Assembly (NCBI RefSeq): GCF_008365295.1
Contig: NZ_CP043505.1
Location: 2,666,001-2,730,000, forward strand
DNA: 64,000 nucleotides
Direction of reading: 5' to 3'
Origin: Agromyces intestinalis
Lineage (GTDB): Bacteria; Actinomycetota; Actinomycetes; Actinomycetales; Microbacteriaceae
Part shown: piece by piece, positions 46,074 to 54,309 of the stretch
Position numbering within the stretch: the first letter of the stretch is position 1
Layout of the letters: every line of letters starts with the position of its first letter
Position numbers and translations under genes: made by a program
The notes under the pieces: model-generated
The model's database searches: none
What the model saw: only the letters and a program-made list of their open reading frames with translations
Told to the model about the DNA's origin: nothing

Positions 46074-46243
46074 GTGCCGAGCGTAGGTGCCCCACCATCG
46101 AGTGGGCAATGAACGCGGCGTGGGTGGGCTGGGTGCGGCGTTCTTCGCCCACTCGATCGCGGGCGGGTGGGCGGGGGCGCTGGAGTGTGCGCGGGCGGAA
46201 GCGCGCGGGCACGAGGTCGGCGCGAGCGCCTAGACTCCCCGGC

Positions 46244-47515
46244 ATGTCGGACGCGTTGTGGTGGGTTCCCTCGCTCGTCGTGTTCGGGGCCGCTGCGCTG
46301 ATCGCGGCAGGTGCCGTCGTGGGGGTGCGACGGCTCGGCGCCGGGCGCGAGCAGCGTGCGCTCGCCGGCGTGCGTCGCGACGAGGTCGACGCGAAGGTGC
46401 TCATCGTGCGTGCTGACGAGGCGGTGCGCGAGGCCGAGCGCGAGGCGGCATTCGTCGAGGCGGGGTTCGGCGCGGAGGCCGCCGACCGGTTCCGGGCCGA
46501 GGTCGAGCGGGCGCGCGGCCCGCTGCGCGAGGCCATGCTGCTGCAGCAGCGCCTCGACGATGCGATCCCCGACACGGCCGCGCAACGGCGCGACTGGAGC
46601 CGGCGCATCGCCGAACTCTGCGCGGCGGCGCTCGAGATCGTCGAGCGAGCGGATGCCTCGGCCGCCGCCGCGCGGGCCGCCGAGCGCGACGCGGTCGGGC
46701 GCCTGCCGCAGCTTCGGGAACGCGCCGCGGCGCTCGAGGCACGGCACGCCGAGGCGCTCACGCAGTTCGACGCGGTCGCCACGCGGTACGCCGAGTCGGC
46801 CCTCGCGTCGTCGCGCGACGCTGCGGCCCGCGCGGCCGCCGCGCTCGCCGAGGCGCTGCGGATCGACGCCGGGGCGGCGTCGACCACGGGTGCCCTCGAC
46901 GCAGCCGCGGTCTCGCGGCTCGAGGCGGTGCTCGCGCGCGCCGAGCGAGAACTCGCCGACGCCGAGTCCGCCGAGCGGCGCCTCGACGACGCGGCCGCCG
47001 CGCTCACCGACGACGAGCAGCGGCTCGCGGCCGCGCTCGCCGCGGCCAGAACCGAGGCGGATGCGGCGGCGCGCGACCTGGCCGACCCGCGGCTGTCGGC
47101 GGCCGCCGAGGAGCTGGGCGCCGCGATCGCCGCGTGCTCGGCCGCCCTCGCCCAGGCGCCGACCGGCCTGCCCGACCCCGTCGCGCGTCAGGCACGCCTG
47201 CGGGCGCTGCATGACCGGCTCGACACGGCGCTCGCCGAGGTGCGCCGTGCGGGCGGGCGGCTCGACGGCGCGAGGTCCGCGCTCGCCGGGGCGCTGTCGA
47301 TCGCCGAGCACACGCTGCGCGAGGCATCCGCCGTCATCGATCGCGGACGCGGCCGCGTCGGCGCCGACGCACGCACCCGCCTGGCCGATGCCGAGCGCGA
47401 ACTCGTCGTCGCCCGTCAGGAGCCCGACCCGGTCGCCGCGCTCGACGCCGCCCGCCGAGCCGCCGCCCGCGCCGCCGACGCCGATGCGCTCGCCCGCTAC
47501 GACCTGTCGCGCTGA
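46244..47515 (+). CDS. Membrane-anchored coiled-coil protein
   Basis: A 423-residue protein with one N-terminal transmembrane helix (about residues 5-30), then an almost uninterrupted Ala/Glu/Arg-rich coiled coil. The last 100 residues (AEHTLREASAVIDRGRGRVG ... ARTRLADAERELVVARQEPD) resemble the C-terminal helical region that follows TPM domains in actinobacterial proteins, but no TPM domain is present. Function unknown. TAGACT lies seven bases before the ATG. The stop lies at the beginning of a 16-bp repeat array. Confidence 0.75.
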   Translation: MSDALWWVPSLVVFGAAALIAAGAVVGVRRLGAGREQRALAGVRRDEVDAKVLIVRADEAVREAEREAAFVEAGFGAEAADRFRAEVERARGPLREAMLLQQRLDDAIPDTAAQRRDWSRRIAELCAAALEIVERADASAAAARAAERDAVGRLPQLRERAAALEARHAEALTQFDAVATRYAESALASSRDAAARAAAALAEALRIDAGAASTTGALDAAAVSRLEAVLARAERELADAESAERRLDDAAAALTDDEQRLAAALAAARTEADAAARDLADPRLSAAAEELGAAIAACSAALAQAPTGLPDPVARQARLRALHDRLDTALAEVRRAGGRLDGARSALAGALSIAEHTLREASAVIDRGRGRVGADARTRLADAERELVVARQEPDPVAALDAARRAAARAADADALARYDLSR

Positions 47516-47573
47516 ACGCACGGCGCGCTGAGCGCATGGCGCGCTGAACGCACGGCGCGCTGAGCGCGGGAGA
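47510..47573. repeat. 16-bp tandem repeat, four units, across a stop codon
   Basis: CGCTGARCGCAYGGCG repeats four times (47510, 47526, 47542, 47558), the last unit diverged. The first unit contains the TGA of the coiled-coil gene. Confidence 0.85.
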
Positions 47574-47625
47574 AATATGACGCGGCCGACATGAGCGCCG
47601 GCGCCGCCGCCGGTAGGGTGCTCGG

Positions 47626-48186
47626 GTGAGTTCGTCCGCATCGCAGTCCAGGTACCAGGTCCGCTTCGAGCAGGGTGCCGCCGGCCTCGCGCGCATCGCC
47701 GACGGCGTCGACATCGTGGTGTGGGCCGAACCGCTCGCCGGTGACGAGACCGCCGCCGCCGCCGCGCTCGCCGCGGTCGAGGCGGCACCTGTGGGCGCCG
47801 AGGCATCCGTCGTGGTCTCCGGCTTCGTCGACGCGACCGCGACCGCCCGATGGATCCTCGCCGAGCAGGAGCGGCTCGGTCGCCGCGCCTACCTCGCGAT
47901 CGTCGCCGCCGATCGCGGCGAGGGCTTCGACGCGATCGACCTGCTCGCCGCGGGCGCGGTCATCGACGCGCTGACCACGCTCGGCATCGACGACACCTCG
48001 CCCGAGGCCGCCGTCGTGTGCGCGTCGTTCGCCGGGCTGCGCCGCGCGGTTCGGCACCTCACGGCCGCGTCGGCCGCGGGCCGTGCCGCCGCCGAGTCGA
48101 GCCGTACGCACGAGCAGGTGCTCGCCGCGGCCCAGCTCGACGCGTCCGACGCAGCGCGCGTCGTGCGAGCCGGAGCTTCGGTCTAG
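47626..48186 (+). CDS. ComB-like 2-phosphosulfolactate phosphatase family protein
   Basis: A 186-residue protein resembling the N-terminal and central parts of ComB (VRFEQGAAGLARIADGVDIVVW ... ASVVVSGFVDATATARWIL ... DLLAAGAVIDAL). ComB dephosphorylates 2-phosphosulfolactate in coenzyme M synthesis, but actinobacterial homologues occur without that pathway and their substrate is unknown. The GTG lies six bases after TAGGGT. The TAG stop overlaps the stop of the convergent CGNR gene within CTAG. Confidence 0.75.
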   Translation: MSSSASQSRYQVRFEQGAAGLARIADGVDIVVWAEPLAGDETAAAAALAAVEAAPVGAEASVVVSGFVDATATARWILAEQERLGRRAYLAIVAADRGEGFDAIDLLAAGAVIDALTTLGIDDTSPEAAVVCASFAGLRRAVRHLTAASAAGRAAAESSRTHEQVLAAAQLDASDAARVVRAGASV

Positions 48187-48794
48187 GCTGCCTTCGCCAG
48201 CTTGCGGGCCCGGTGCGCTCGCACCTTCGCGCGGTTGCCGCAGCGCTGCATCGAGCACCAGCGACGCGTGGCCGCTCGCGACGTGTCGAGGTAGACCATG
48301 CCGCAGTCGTCGGCGCTGCACGCGCGGATCCGACCCAGTCGGTCGGGCGAGAACAGGTCGACGGCGTCGCGCGCGATCGTCGACATCGCCTGACCGACGG
48401 TCTGCACCGACCGCCCGGCCTGCCGGGAACCGCCCGCGAGGGTGGGCGGGATATCGGGGGTCGCGGCGACCAGGTTGATGACGTCGATGTCGTCGCCGCG
48501 CAGCTCCTGCCCGCGACTGGCCGCTAGCGCGAGCCGTGAGATCGCGTCGCGCAGCATGGTCGCGTCGAACAGGTCGCGCGTGCGCGCCGCGCCGATCGCC
48601 ACGGGGAAGCGATCGCGCAGCCAGGCACCCAGGTCGTCGGGCGTGTGCAACTGCTCGCCGACGGACCCCTCGACGGCGAGCCCGCCCGTGTACCCGAAGT
48701 CGAGCGCGAGCGAGCCCGAGTCGAACCACCAGCGCTGGCCGTCGGGGGAGACGATCCACTGGCCGACGGGGACGGAGACGGTGGAGACGGTCAC
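48183..48794 (-). CDS. CGNR zinc-finger (ABATE domain) protein
   Basis: A 203-residue predicted stress-type regulator. The N-terminal ABATE-like domain contains SGSLALDFGYTGG. The C-terminal zinc finger has C-SADD-C and C-SMQR-CGNR with basic helices (KVRAHRARK). Binding to nucleic acid is expected. On the minus strand TTAGAT lies six bases before the GTG at 48794, which fixes the start just after the SprT-like stop. Confidence 0.85.
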   Translation of the reverse strand: MTVSTVSVPVGQWIVSPDGQRWWFDSGSLALDFGYTGGLAVEGSVGEQLHTPDDLGAWLRDRFPVAIGAARTRDLFDATMLRDAISRLALAASRGQELRGDDIDVINLVAATPDIPPTLAGGSRQAGRSVQTVGQAMSTIARDAVDLFSPDRLGRIRACSADDCGMVYLDTSRAATRRWCSMQRCGNRAKVRAHRARKLAKAA

Positions 48795-48798
48795 CGTT

Positions 48799-49356
48799 CT
48801 ATCTAAGCGGCTGCGGCGAGGTGCTCGCGTCGCCCGGGAGGGCTGACTCGCCGGTCGTGCTCGCCCCGGTCGCGCTCGCTGCGAGCCGCCGCATCGCGGG
48901 CGTGATCTCGCGCCGGCGCCAGACGATGAGGTTCGCACGGTCGAAGCCGCGGCGGCACAGCCCGCAGCTGAGCGCTCGCACCGGCTGCCGGTAGCGGTAG
49001 TGCACGTGGCCCGCGGGGCAGCGACCGACCCAGGGTGCGAGCTCGGAGACGACCGCGCCGTCGTGCGTGCGCCGGCCGACGTACCCCAGGCCCGCGGCGA
49101 TCTGCGCCCACTTGGGCCCGTGCCCGGCGCGCTCGCCGGCGAGCGCGTGCGCGACCTCGTGCAGCAGGATCTGGTGCACCTCGTCGTCGGTGTACCGGGC
49201 GGCGAGGTAGCGCGACACGGTGATGCGGCGGTGCGTGTAGTTGCACAGGCCCGCACGCTTCTTGGCGTGGTCGAAGCCGAAGCTCCATTCGGCGGGGTCG
49301 AGGTGCAACGCGATGAGGGCGTCAGCCCACCTCCGCACCGCGTCCAGATCCGCCAT
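48799..49356 (-). CDS. SprT-like zinc metallopeptidase domain protein
   Basis: A 185-residue protein with the zinc-protease motif HEVAH near residue 66 in a helix (DDEVHQILLHEVAHALAGERAGHGPKW), and a C-terminal zinc ribbon (GRCPAGHVHYRY ... LSCGLC). This matches the SprT/Spartan-type family, in which eukaryotic members cut DNA-protein crosslinks. The bacterial role is not settled. TATTCT lies six bases before the ATG at 49356. Four bases separate it from the CGNR start. Confidence 0.88.
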   Translation of the reverse strand: MADLDAVRRWADALIALHLDPAEWSFGFDHAKKRAGLCNYTHRRITVSRYLAARYTDDEVHQILLHEVAHALAGERAGHGPKWAQIAAGLGYVGRRTHDGAVVSELAPWVGRCPAGHVHYRYRQPVRALSCGLCRRGFDRANLIVWRRREITPAMRRLAASATGASTTGESALPGDASTSPQPLR

Positions 49357-49409
49357 GCACGAAGAATAGCCCCGGCCCGGTGACACCGCACCGCGGTCGG
49401 GCGAGGTGT

Positions 49410-50675
49410 CTACGACACCGGTGCGAGGGGGACGCGCAGCAGGCGGTCGTCGTCGGGGCCGGGGGAGCCGCGCCCGTCGGTGTTGTTCGTGAGGAACCAC
49501 AGTTCGTCGCCGGGGCCGGGTACCACGTCGCGGATGCGTCCGAACTCGCCGGGGAACCAGGACGCCGGGGTCGGCGCCGTGCCCGAGGCATCCGGCCCGC
49601 CCGTCGCCGGCGAGACCGCCCAGATCCGCTCGCCTCGCAGCGCGGCCAGGAACACCGTGTCGCCCACGATGGCGAGCCCGCTCGGGCTGGCCTCCGACGT
49701 CGGCCACTGCAGCACGGGGTCGCTGAACCGGCCGTCGCCCGCGATGCCCTCGACTACGGGCCAGCCGTAGTTGCCGCCGCGCGTGATGCGGTTGAGTTCG
49801 TCCCACGTGTTCTGGCCGAACTCGCTGGCCCACATGCCGCCCGAGGCATCCCACCCGATGCCCTGCACGTTGCGGTGTCCGAGGCTCCAGACCTGGTTGC
49901 CGAACGGGTTGCCGGGCGCGGGTGCGCCCTCGGGGGTCATCCGCAGGATCTTGCCGCTCAGGGAGGCCGGGTCCTGCGACGCCTCGCGCACGCCCGCATC
50001 GCCCGTGGTCGCGTACAGGAATCCGTCGGGGCCGAATGCGAGGCGCCCGCCGTTGTGGTTGCCCGCCTTCGCGATGCCGGTGAGCACGTCGTGCGGGGGG
50101 CCGAGCGCGTACGAGCCGGGCCCGCCGCTGAGCGGCATGCGCACGATGCGGTTGTCGTCGACCGCGGTGAACATCGCGTACAGATAGGCCGGGTCGGTGC
50201 CGTCGGTCGGGCGGTGCGCGAGGCCGAGCAGCCCGCCCTCGCCCGACGGTGCAACGCCCGGCACGTCGCCGACCGTGCGCAGCGAGCCGTCGCCGCCGAC
50301 CTCGACGATGCGCGCCGTGTCGCGTTCGCTCACGAGCACGCCGCCGTCGGGCAGGCGCACCACCGACCAGGGTGAGACGAGTCCGGTCGCGATCGTCGAC
50401 GGCGCGCCCGCCTGCTGCATCGGCACGGGCGGAGCCGACGGGGTCGCCGGTGCGGTGAGCGTCGGATCCGGCGAGGGCGACGCCGGCCCGGATGCCTCGG
50501 GCGAGGCGAGCACGCTCGGCGTGGGCGTCGGCCCGGCGCTGCACGCGGCGAGCGCGGCGGCGGCGAGCAGCGCGACGGTAGGCGCAACCAGGCGGGCGGA
50601 CCGGCGGAGGCGGGCGGGCGGGTGCAGGCGGGCGGGCGGATGCCTCGTCGCGCGCCGTGCTTCGGCCGATCCCAT
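49410..50675 (-). CDS. Glucose/sorbosone dehydrogenase-like lipoprotein
   Basis: A 421-residue exported lipoprotein (lipobox LAAC, about residue 45, followed by a Pro/Ser/Thr linker). It has a six-bladed beta-propeller of the GSDH family: GLVSPWSVVRLPDGGVLVSER, NHNGGRLAFGPDGFLY, SLGHRNVQGIGWD, WASEFGQNTWDELNRI. Members are PQQ-dependent aldose dehydrogenases in some bacteria, but cofactor use here is unproven. GACACT lies six bases before the ATG at 50675. Confidence 0.88.
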   Translation of the reverse strand: MGSAEARRATRHPPARLHPPARLRRSARLVAPTVALLAAAALAACSAGPTPTPSVLASPEASGPASPSPDPTLTAPATPSAPPVPMQQAGAPSTIATGLVSPWSVVRLPDGGVLVSERDTARIVEVGGDGSLRTVGDVPGVAPSGEGGLLGLAHRPTDGTDPAYLYAMFTAVDDNRIVRMPLSGGPGSYALGPPHDVLTGIAKAGNHNGGRLAFGPDGFLYATTGDAGVREASQDPASLSGKILRMTPEGAPAPGNPFGNQVWSLGHRNVQGIGWDASGGMWASEFGQNTWDELNRITRGGNYGWPVVEGIAGDGRFSDPVLQWPTSEASPSGLAIVGDTVFLAALRGERIWAVSPATGGPDASGTAPTPASWFPGEFGRIRDVVPGPGDELWFLTNNTDGRGSPGPDDDRLLRVPLAPVS

Positions 50676-50712
50676 CTGTCCAGTGTCGCGCCGACGGCGG
50701 CACAATGGGAGG

Positions 50713-51450
50713 ATGCCCGCGAGGATCGACCTGAACTGCGATCTCGGCGAGTCGACGCCCGCACGGCCGATCGCCGACGAACCGCTGTTCGGCGTGGTGT
50801 CGAGCGCGAACGTGGCGTGCGGGTTCCACGCGGGCGACGATGACACCATGCGCCGTTCGGTCGAGCTCGCGATCGTGCACGGCGTCGTGCTCGGCGCGCA
50901 CCCGGGCTACCGCGACCCCGACGGATTCGGACGCCGCGAGCTCGGCACGCCGGCCGACGAGCTCGCGGCCGAGCTGGTCGCCCAGCTCGAGGCGCTCGAC
51001 GGGTTCGCGCGTGCGGCCGGCCAGCGGGTTCGGTACGTGAAGGCGCATGGCGCGCTCTACCACCGGCTCGGCGTCGACGAGGTCGCCGCGCGCGCCCATG
51101 CGGCGGCGATCGCCGCATTCGATCCGGCCCTCGCGGTGCTGGGCGCGCCGGGCGGCGCGCTCGAACGGGCCGCGGACGCCGCGGGGCTGCGGTTCGCTCG
51201 CGAGGCGTTCGCCGATCGCGGCGTACGGCCCGACGGGTCGCTCGTGCCGCGAGGCGAGCCCGGTGCGGTGCTCGCCGATCCCGCTGCGGCGGGCCGACGC
51301 GCGGTCGATCTCGCCGCGCGCGACGACGTCGACTCGATCTGCTTCCACGGCGATTCCCCTGGGGCCGCGGCGATCGGCCGGGCGGTGCGCGACGCACTCG
51401 AGGCCGCCGGGTTCGCGGTGCGGTCGTTCGCGACGGAGCCGGCGGCGTGA
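50713..51450 (+). CDS. pxpA: 5-oxoprolinase subunit PxpA (LamB/YcsF)
   Basis: A 245-residue subunit of the ATP-dependent 5-oxoprolinase that opens pyroglutamate to glutamate. Signatures are IDLNCDLGES, SSANVACGFHAGDD, GAHPGYRDPDGFGRR, YVKAHGALYH and ICFHGDSPGA. Both a CACAAT box six bases upstream and a GGGAGG ribosome site precede the ATG. Its stop overlaps pxpB (GTGA). Confidence 0.95.
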   Translation: MPARIDLNCDLGESTPARPIADEPLFGVVSSANVACGFHAGDDDTMRRSVELAIVHGVVLGAHPGYRDPDGFGRRELGTPADELAAELVAQLEALDGFARAAGQRVRYVKAHGALYHRLGVDEVAARAHAAAIAAFDPALAVLGAPGGALERAADAAGLRFAREAFADRGVRPDGSLVPRGEPGAVLADPAAAGRRAVDLAARDDVDSICFHGDSPGAAAIGRAVRDALEAAGFAVRSFATEPAA

Positions 51451-52133
51451 CCCGGCGCATCCTGCCGAGTGGCGAGCACGCCCTGCTCGTCGAGTGCGCC
51501 GACCTGCCCGAGGTGCTCGCCCTGCACGACGCGCTCGACGCCGATCGGCCCGCGGGGCTCGTCGAACTGGTGCCCGCCGCTCGCACCGTGCTCGTCGTGA
51601 TCGACCCGCTGCGCCTGCCCCTCGAGTCGGCCGAGCGGTGGATCCGGCGCACGGTCGCGGGCGCGCCGGGTGGTGCGTCGGGTGCGTCGGGTGCGTCGGG
51701 TGCGACGGGTGCGACCGCAGGCGCGGATGCCTCGGTTCAGACCTCGCCCGAACCGCTCGTCGTGCCCGTGGTCTACGACGGACCCGACCTCGCCGAGACC
51801 GCCGCGTCGCTCGGCGTGACGCCCGACGAACTGGTCGCGCGGCACACCTCGACGCGGTGGCGGGTCGCGTTCATCGGGTTCGCGCCTGGATTCGGCTACC
51901 TGGTCGGCGATGGCTGGCCTTTCGAGGTGCCCCGGCTCGCGTCGCCGCGCACGCGCGTGCCCGCCGGATCGGTCGGGCTCGCCGGGGCGTTCACCGGCGC
52001 GTACCCGCGTGAGACCCCCGGTGGGTGGCGACTCATCGGCCGCACCGAGTCGGCGGTGTGGGATCCGACTGCGGCCGTCCCGGCGCTGCTCGTTCCCGGG
52101 CGGTCGGTGCGATTCGAGCGGGTCGGCGCGTGA
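51447..52133 (+). CDS. pxpB: 5-oxoprolinase subunit PxpB (KipI-like)
   Basis: A 228-residue KipI-type subunit. The N-terminal part has LPSGEHALLVECAD. The cyclophilin-like C-terminal part has VVYDGPDLAETAASLG, FIGFAPGFGYL, LASPRTRVPAGSVGLAG and TPGGWRLIGRT. Between them, around residue 72-95, lies a low-complexity insertion of GAS/GAT repeats encoded by a 9-bp unit (GGTGCGTCG), which interrupts an otherwise normal protein. It overlaps pxpA and pxpC by four bases each. Confidence 0.93.
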   Translation: MTRRILPSGEHALLVECADLPEVLALHDALDADRPAGLVELVPAARTVLVVIDPLRLPLESAERWIRRTVAGAPGGASGASGASGATGATAGADASVQTSPEPLVVPVVYDGPDLAETAASLGVTPDELVARHTSTRWRVAFIGFAPGFGYLVGDGWPFEVPRLASPRTRVPAGSVGLAGAFTGAYPRETPGGWRLIGRTESAVWDPTAAVPALLVPGRSVRFERVGA

Positions 52134-53029
52134 GCGCGGCATCCGGGCTCGAGGCGACGAGCGCGACGGAGGCTCCCGCGCTCGAGGTGCTCGAGCCGGG
52201 CCCGCTCGCGCTCGTCGAGGATCTCGGTCGGCCGGGCTTCGCGCACCTCGGGGTCGCGCCGTCGGGTGCGCTCGACCGCGGCGCTCTCGCGTTCGCGAAT
52301 CGCCTGGTCGGCAAACCCGCCGACGCGGCCGGCCTCGAGCTGCTCGGTGGCGGGTTCCGGGCGCGGTTCACCGCTTCGCGCTGGTTCGCCGTCACCGGCG
52401 CGTGGGGCGCGGTGCGCCTCGATGGGCGCCGCATCGCACCCGACGCGGCCGCGCACGCCGACGCCGGATCAATCCTCGAGCTCGGCACGCCCGAGCGCGG
52501 CCTGCGCTGGTACCTCGCGGTGCGGGGCGGCCTCGACGAGCAGCCGGTGCTCGGGTCGCGTTCGACCGACACGCTCGCCGGGCTCGGCCCCCGACCGGTT
52601 GCGGCCGGTCGAGTGCTGCGGTTCGGCGCCGAGCCCGAGGCATCCGTACCCGCTTTCGACGGCGCGGGCGCGCCGCCGCCCGACGGCCCCGTCACCCTCG
52701 CGCTGCGGCCCGGTCCGCGCGCTGAGTGGTTCACGGATGCCTCGCGGCAGGCGCTGTTCGACGCGACCTGGCGCTGCTCACCTGCGGCCGATCGGGTCGG
52801 CGTGCGGCTCGACGGGGTGCCGATCGAGCGCCGCGTCGACGGCGAATTGCCGAGCGAGGGCACGGTGCCCGGGTCGATCCAGGTGCCGCCGTCAGGGCTG
52901 CCGGTGATCCTGTTGGCCGATCGGCCGGTGACCGGCGGGTACCCCGTGATCGCGGTCGTCGCCGAGGCTTCGCTCGACGCCGTGGCGCAGCTGCGGCCGG
53001 GCCAGCCCGTGCGCTTCCGCCACGCCTGA
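52130..53029 (+). CDS. pxpC: 5-oxoprolinase subunit PxpC (biotin-dependent carboxyltransferase-like)
   Basis: A 299-residue KipA-type subunit. Motifs are LVEDLGRPGFAHLGVAPSGALDR, LELLGGGFRARF, RGLRWYLAVRGG, a central VTLALRPGPRAEWF, RVGVRLDGVPIER, GSIQVPPSGLPVILLADRP and TGGYPVIAVV. With PxpA and PxpB it completes a 5-oxoprolinase operon. The GTG start overlaps the pxpB stop (GTGA). Confidence 0.95.
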   Translation: MSAASGLEATSATEAPALEVLEPGPLALVEDLGRPGFAHLGVAPSGALDRGALAFANRLVGKPADAAGLELLGGGFRARFTASRWFAVTGAWGAVRLDGRRIAPDAAAHADAGSILELGTPERGLRWYLAVRGGLDEQPVLGSRSTDTLAGLGPRPVAAGRVLRFGAEPEASVPAFDGAGAPPPDGPVTLALRPGPRAEWFTDASRQALFDATWRCSPAADRVGVRLDGVPIERRVDGELPSEGTVPGSIQVPPSGLPVILLADRPVTGGYPVIAVVAEASLDAVAQLRPGQPVRFRHA

Positions 53030-53116
53030 TCCCCGCCGCCCCGCCCCGCCCCCGCCGCTCCCGCCGCTCCCGCCCCGCCCCCGTCCCCGTCCCCGTCCCC
53101 GCCGCCCCCGTCCCCG

Positions 53117-53304
53117 CCGTCGGGGTCGCTTGTTGCCGCTCGAGCGTCCACGACCCGACAACGAGCGTCCCCGCCCCCTGCCGTCGGGGTCGCTTGTTGC
53201 CGCTCGAGCGTCCACGACCCGACAACGAGCGTCCCCGCCCCCTGCCGTCGGGGTCGCTTGTTGCCGCTCGAGCGTCCACGACCCGACAACGAGCGTCCCC
53301 GACG
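53117..53304. repeat. 3 x 64-bp hairpin array, GGGGTCGCT family copy 3
   Basis: Three near-identical units start at 53117, 53181 and 53245 (period exactly 64). Each folds into an imperfect hairpin with left arm CGGGGTCGCTTGTTGCCGC and right arm GACAACGAGCGTCCCCG. Related hairpins lie at 13212-13266 and 28737-28786. Confidence 0.92.
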
Positions 53305-53336
53305 CCGGGGGAGGGCGTCAGGCGCGACCCCGACGC

Positions 53337-53349
53337 GGGGGGGGGGGGG
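53337..53349. repeat. Run of 13 G
   Basis: A homopolymer in non-coding DNA downstream of the spermidine-synthase-like gene. It is slippage-prone and may also be a sequencing-error site. Confidence 0.8.
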
Positions 53350-53413
53350 CGTCACGCGCGGGTTCGGCACCACGAGTGACGCCGACGCCGGCACCCGACG
53401 CGACGCGCGGGGG

Positions 53414-54268
53414 TCAGCGCGAGAGGAACACCGAGCGGGCCGGCGGCGGGCTGGGCACCGCCGTCGCGTCGACCACCACGCGGGCGCCCGCGACGAAGCG
53501 GCGCAGCTCGTCACCGTCGACGAGCTTCGCGGGGGCCGGATCGCTCGCGAGCAGGCGAGGCATCCGATCGAAGGGCAGCGGCGACGCCGATGCGTACATC
53601 ACGACGTTGCCGAAGCGGCGGCCCTTCAGCATCGACGCATCGGCCGCGATCGCGACGTGGGCGTGCACGTGCTGCAGGGTCGCGGCCTGCGAGCGGGCGA
53701 ACGCGAGCCCGGCGCCGTCGGCGACGTTCACCGTGACGATGCCGGTGGGGTGCATGCGTCGGGCGAGCAGCTCGTGGAACTCCACGCTCGTCACGTGCGC
53801 TGGCGTGCGCGCGCCCGAGAAGATGTCGACCACCGCGACGTCGACCGCTCCGTCGAGACCGGCGGGCAGCTTCTGCATCACCTCGCGTGCGTCGCCCGTG
53901 CGCACCCGGATCTGCTCGCCGCGCGGCAGCGGCAGATGCTCGCGCACGAACTCGACGAGGTCGCGTTCGAGCTCGACGACCTGCTGGCGCGATCCGGGGC
54001 GTGTGGCCGCGACGTAGCGTGGCAGCGTCAGCGCGCCGGCGCCGAGGTGCAGCGCGGTGATCGGCTCGCCCTCGGCGGCGACGAGGTCGATCGCGTGCCC
54101 GATCCGGCGCACGTACTCGAAGCCCAGCCACTCGGGTCGTTCGAGGTCGACGTGCGACTGCGGAGTGCCGTCGACGACGAGGGTCCACGAGCCGGGCTGG
54201 TGGCGCGACGGCTCGAGGCGGGCGAGGTAGCCGCTCTCGGCGAGGCGGCGTTCTGGGGCGTCGGGCAC
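53414..54268 (-). CDS. Spermidine synthase-like methyltransferase-fold protein 1
   Basis: A 284-residue protein with the fold of spermidine synthases: PQSHVDLERPEWLGFEYVRR, then the Rossmann motif ALHLGAGALTLPRYV, acidic VVELERDLVEFV, and VDVAVVDIFSGARTPAHVTS at the catalytic loop. Orphan actinobacterial members have no proven polyamine activity. A tandem paralogue lies directly upstream. TAGCGT lies seven bases before the GTG at 54268, preferred over a GTG at 54277 that overlaps the -10 box. Confidence 0.8.
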   Translation of the reverse strand: MPDAPERRLAESGYLARLEPSRHQPGSWTLVVDGTPQSHVDLERPEWLGFEYVRRIGHAIDLVAAEGEPITALHLGAGALTLPRYVAATRPGSRQQVVELERDLVEFVREHLPLPRGEQIRVRTGDAREVMQKLPAGLDGAVDVAVVDIFSGARTPAHVTSVEFHELLARRMHPTGIVTVNVADGAGLAFARSQAATLQHVHAHVAIAADASMLKGRRFGNVVMYASASPLPFDRMPRLLASDPAPAKLVDGDELRRFVAGARVVVDATAVPSPPPARSVFLSR

Positions 54269-54309
54269 GGATGCCACGCTACGCCCTCACCCCGATCGCC
54301 GGTCGAGGC

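Larger units (their letters stand above)
53030..53413. other. 384-bp repeat-rich gap
   Basis: No gene seen. Bases 53035-53116 are a pyrimidine-rich CCGCC/CCGTCCC low-complexity tract. The three-unit hairpin array follows, then a short region with GACGC/GCGTC inverted repeats and a run of 13 G. The gap separates convergent genes (pxpC and a spermidine-synthase-like gene). Confidence 0.8.

Noticed and set aside
53117-53304. CRISPR-like array of three regular repeats
   Set aside because: The 64-bp units abut with no unique spacers, each is itself a hairpin, and no cas genes are near.
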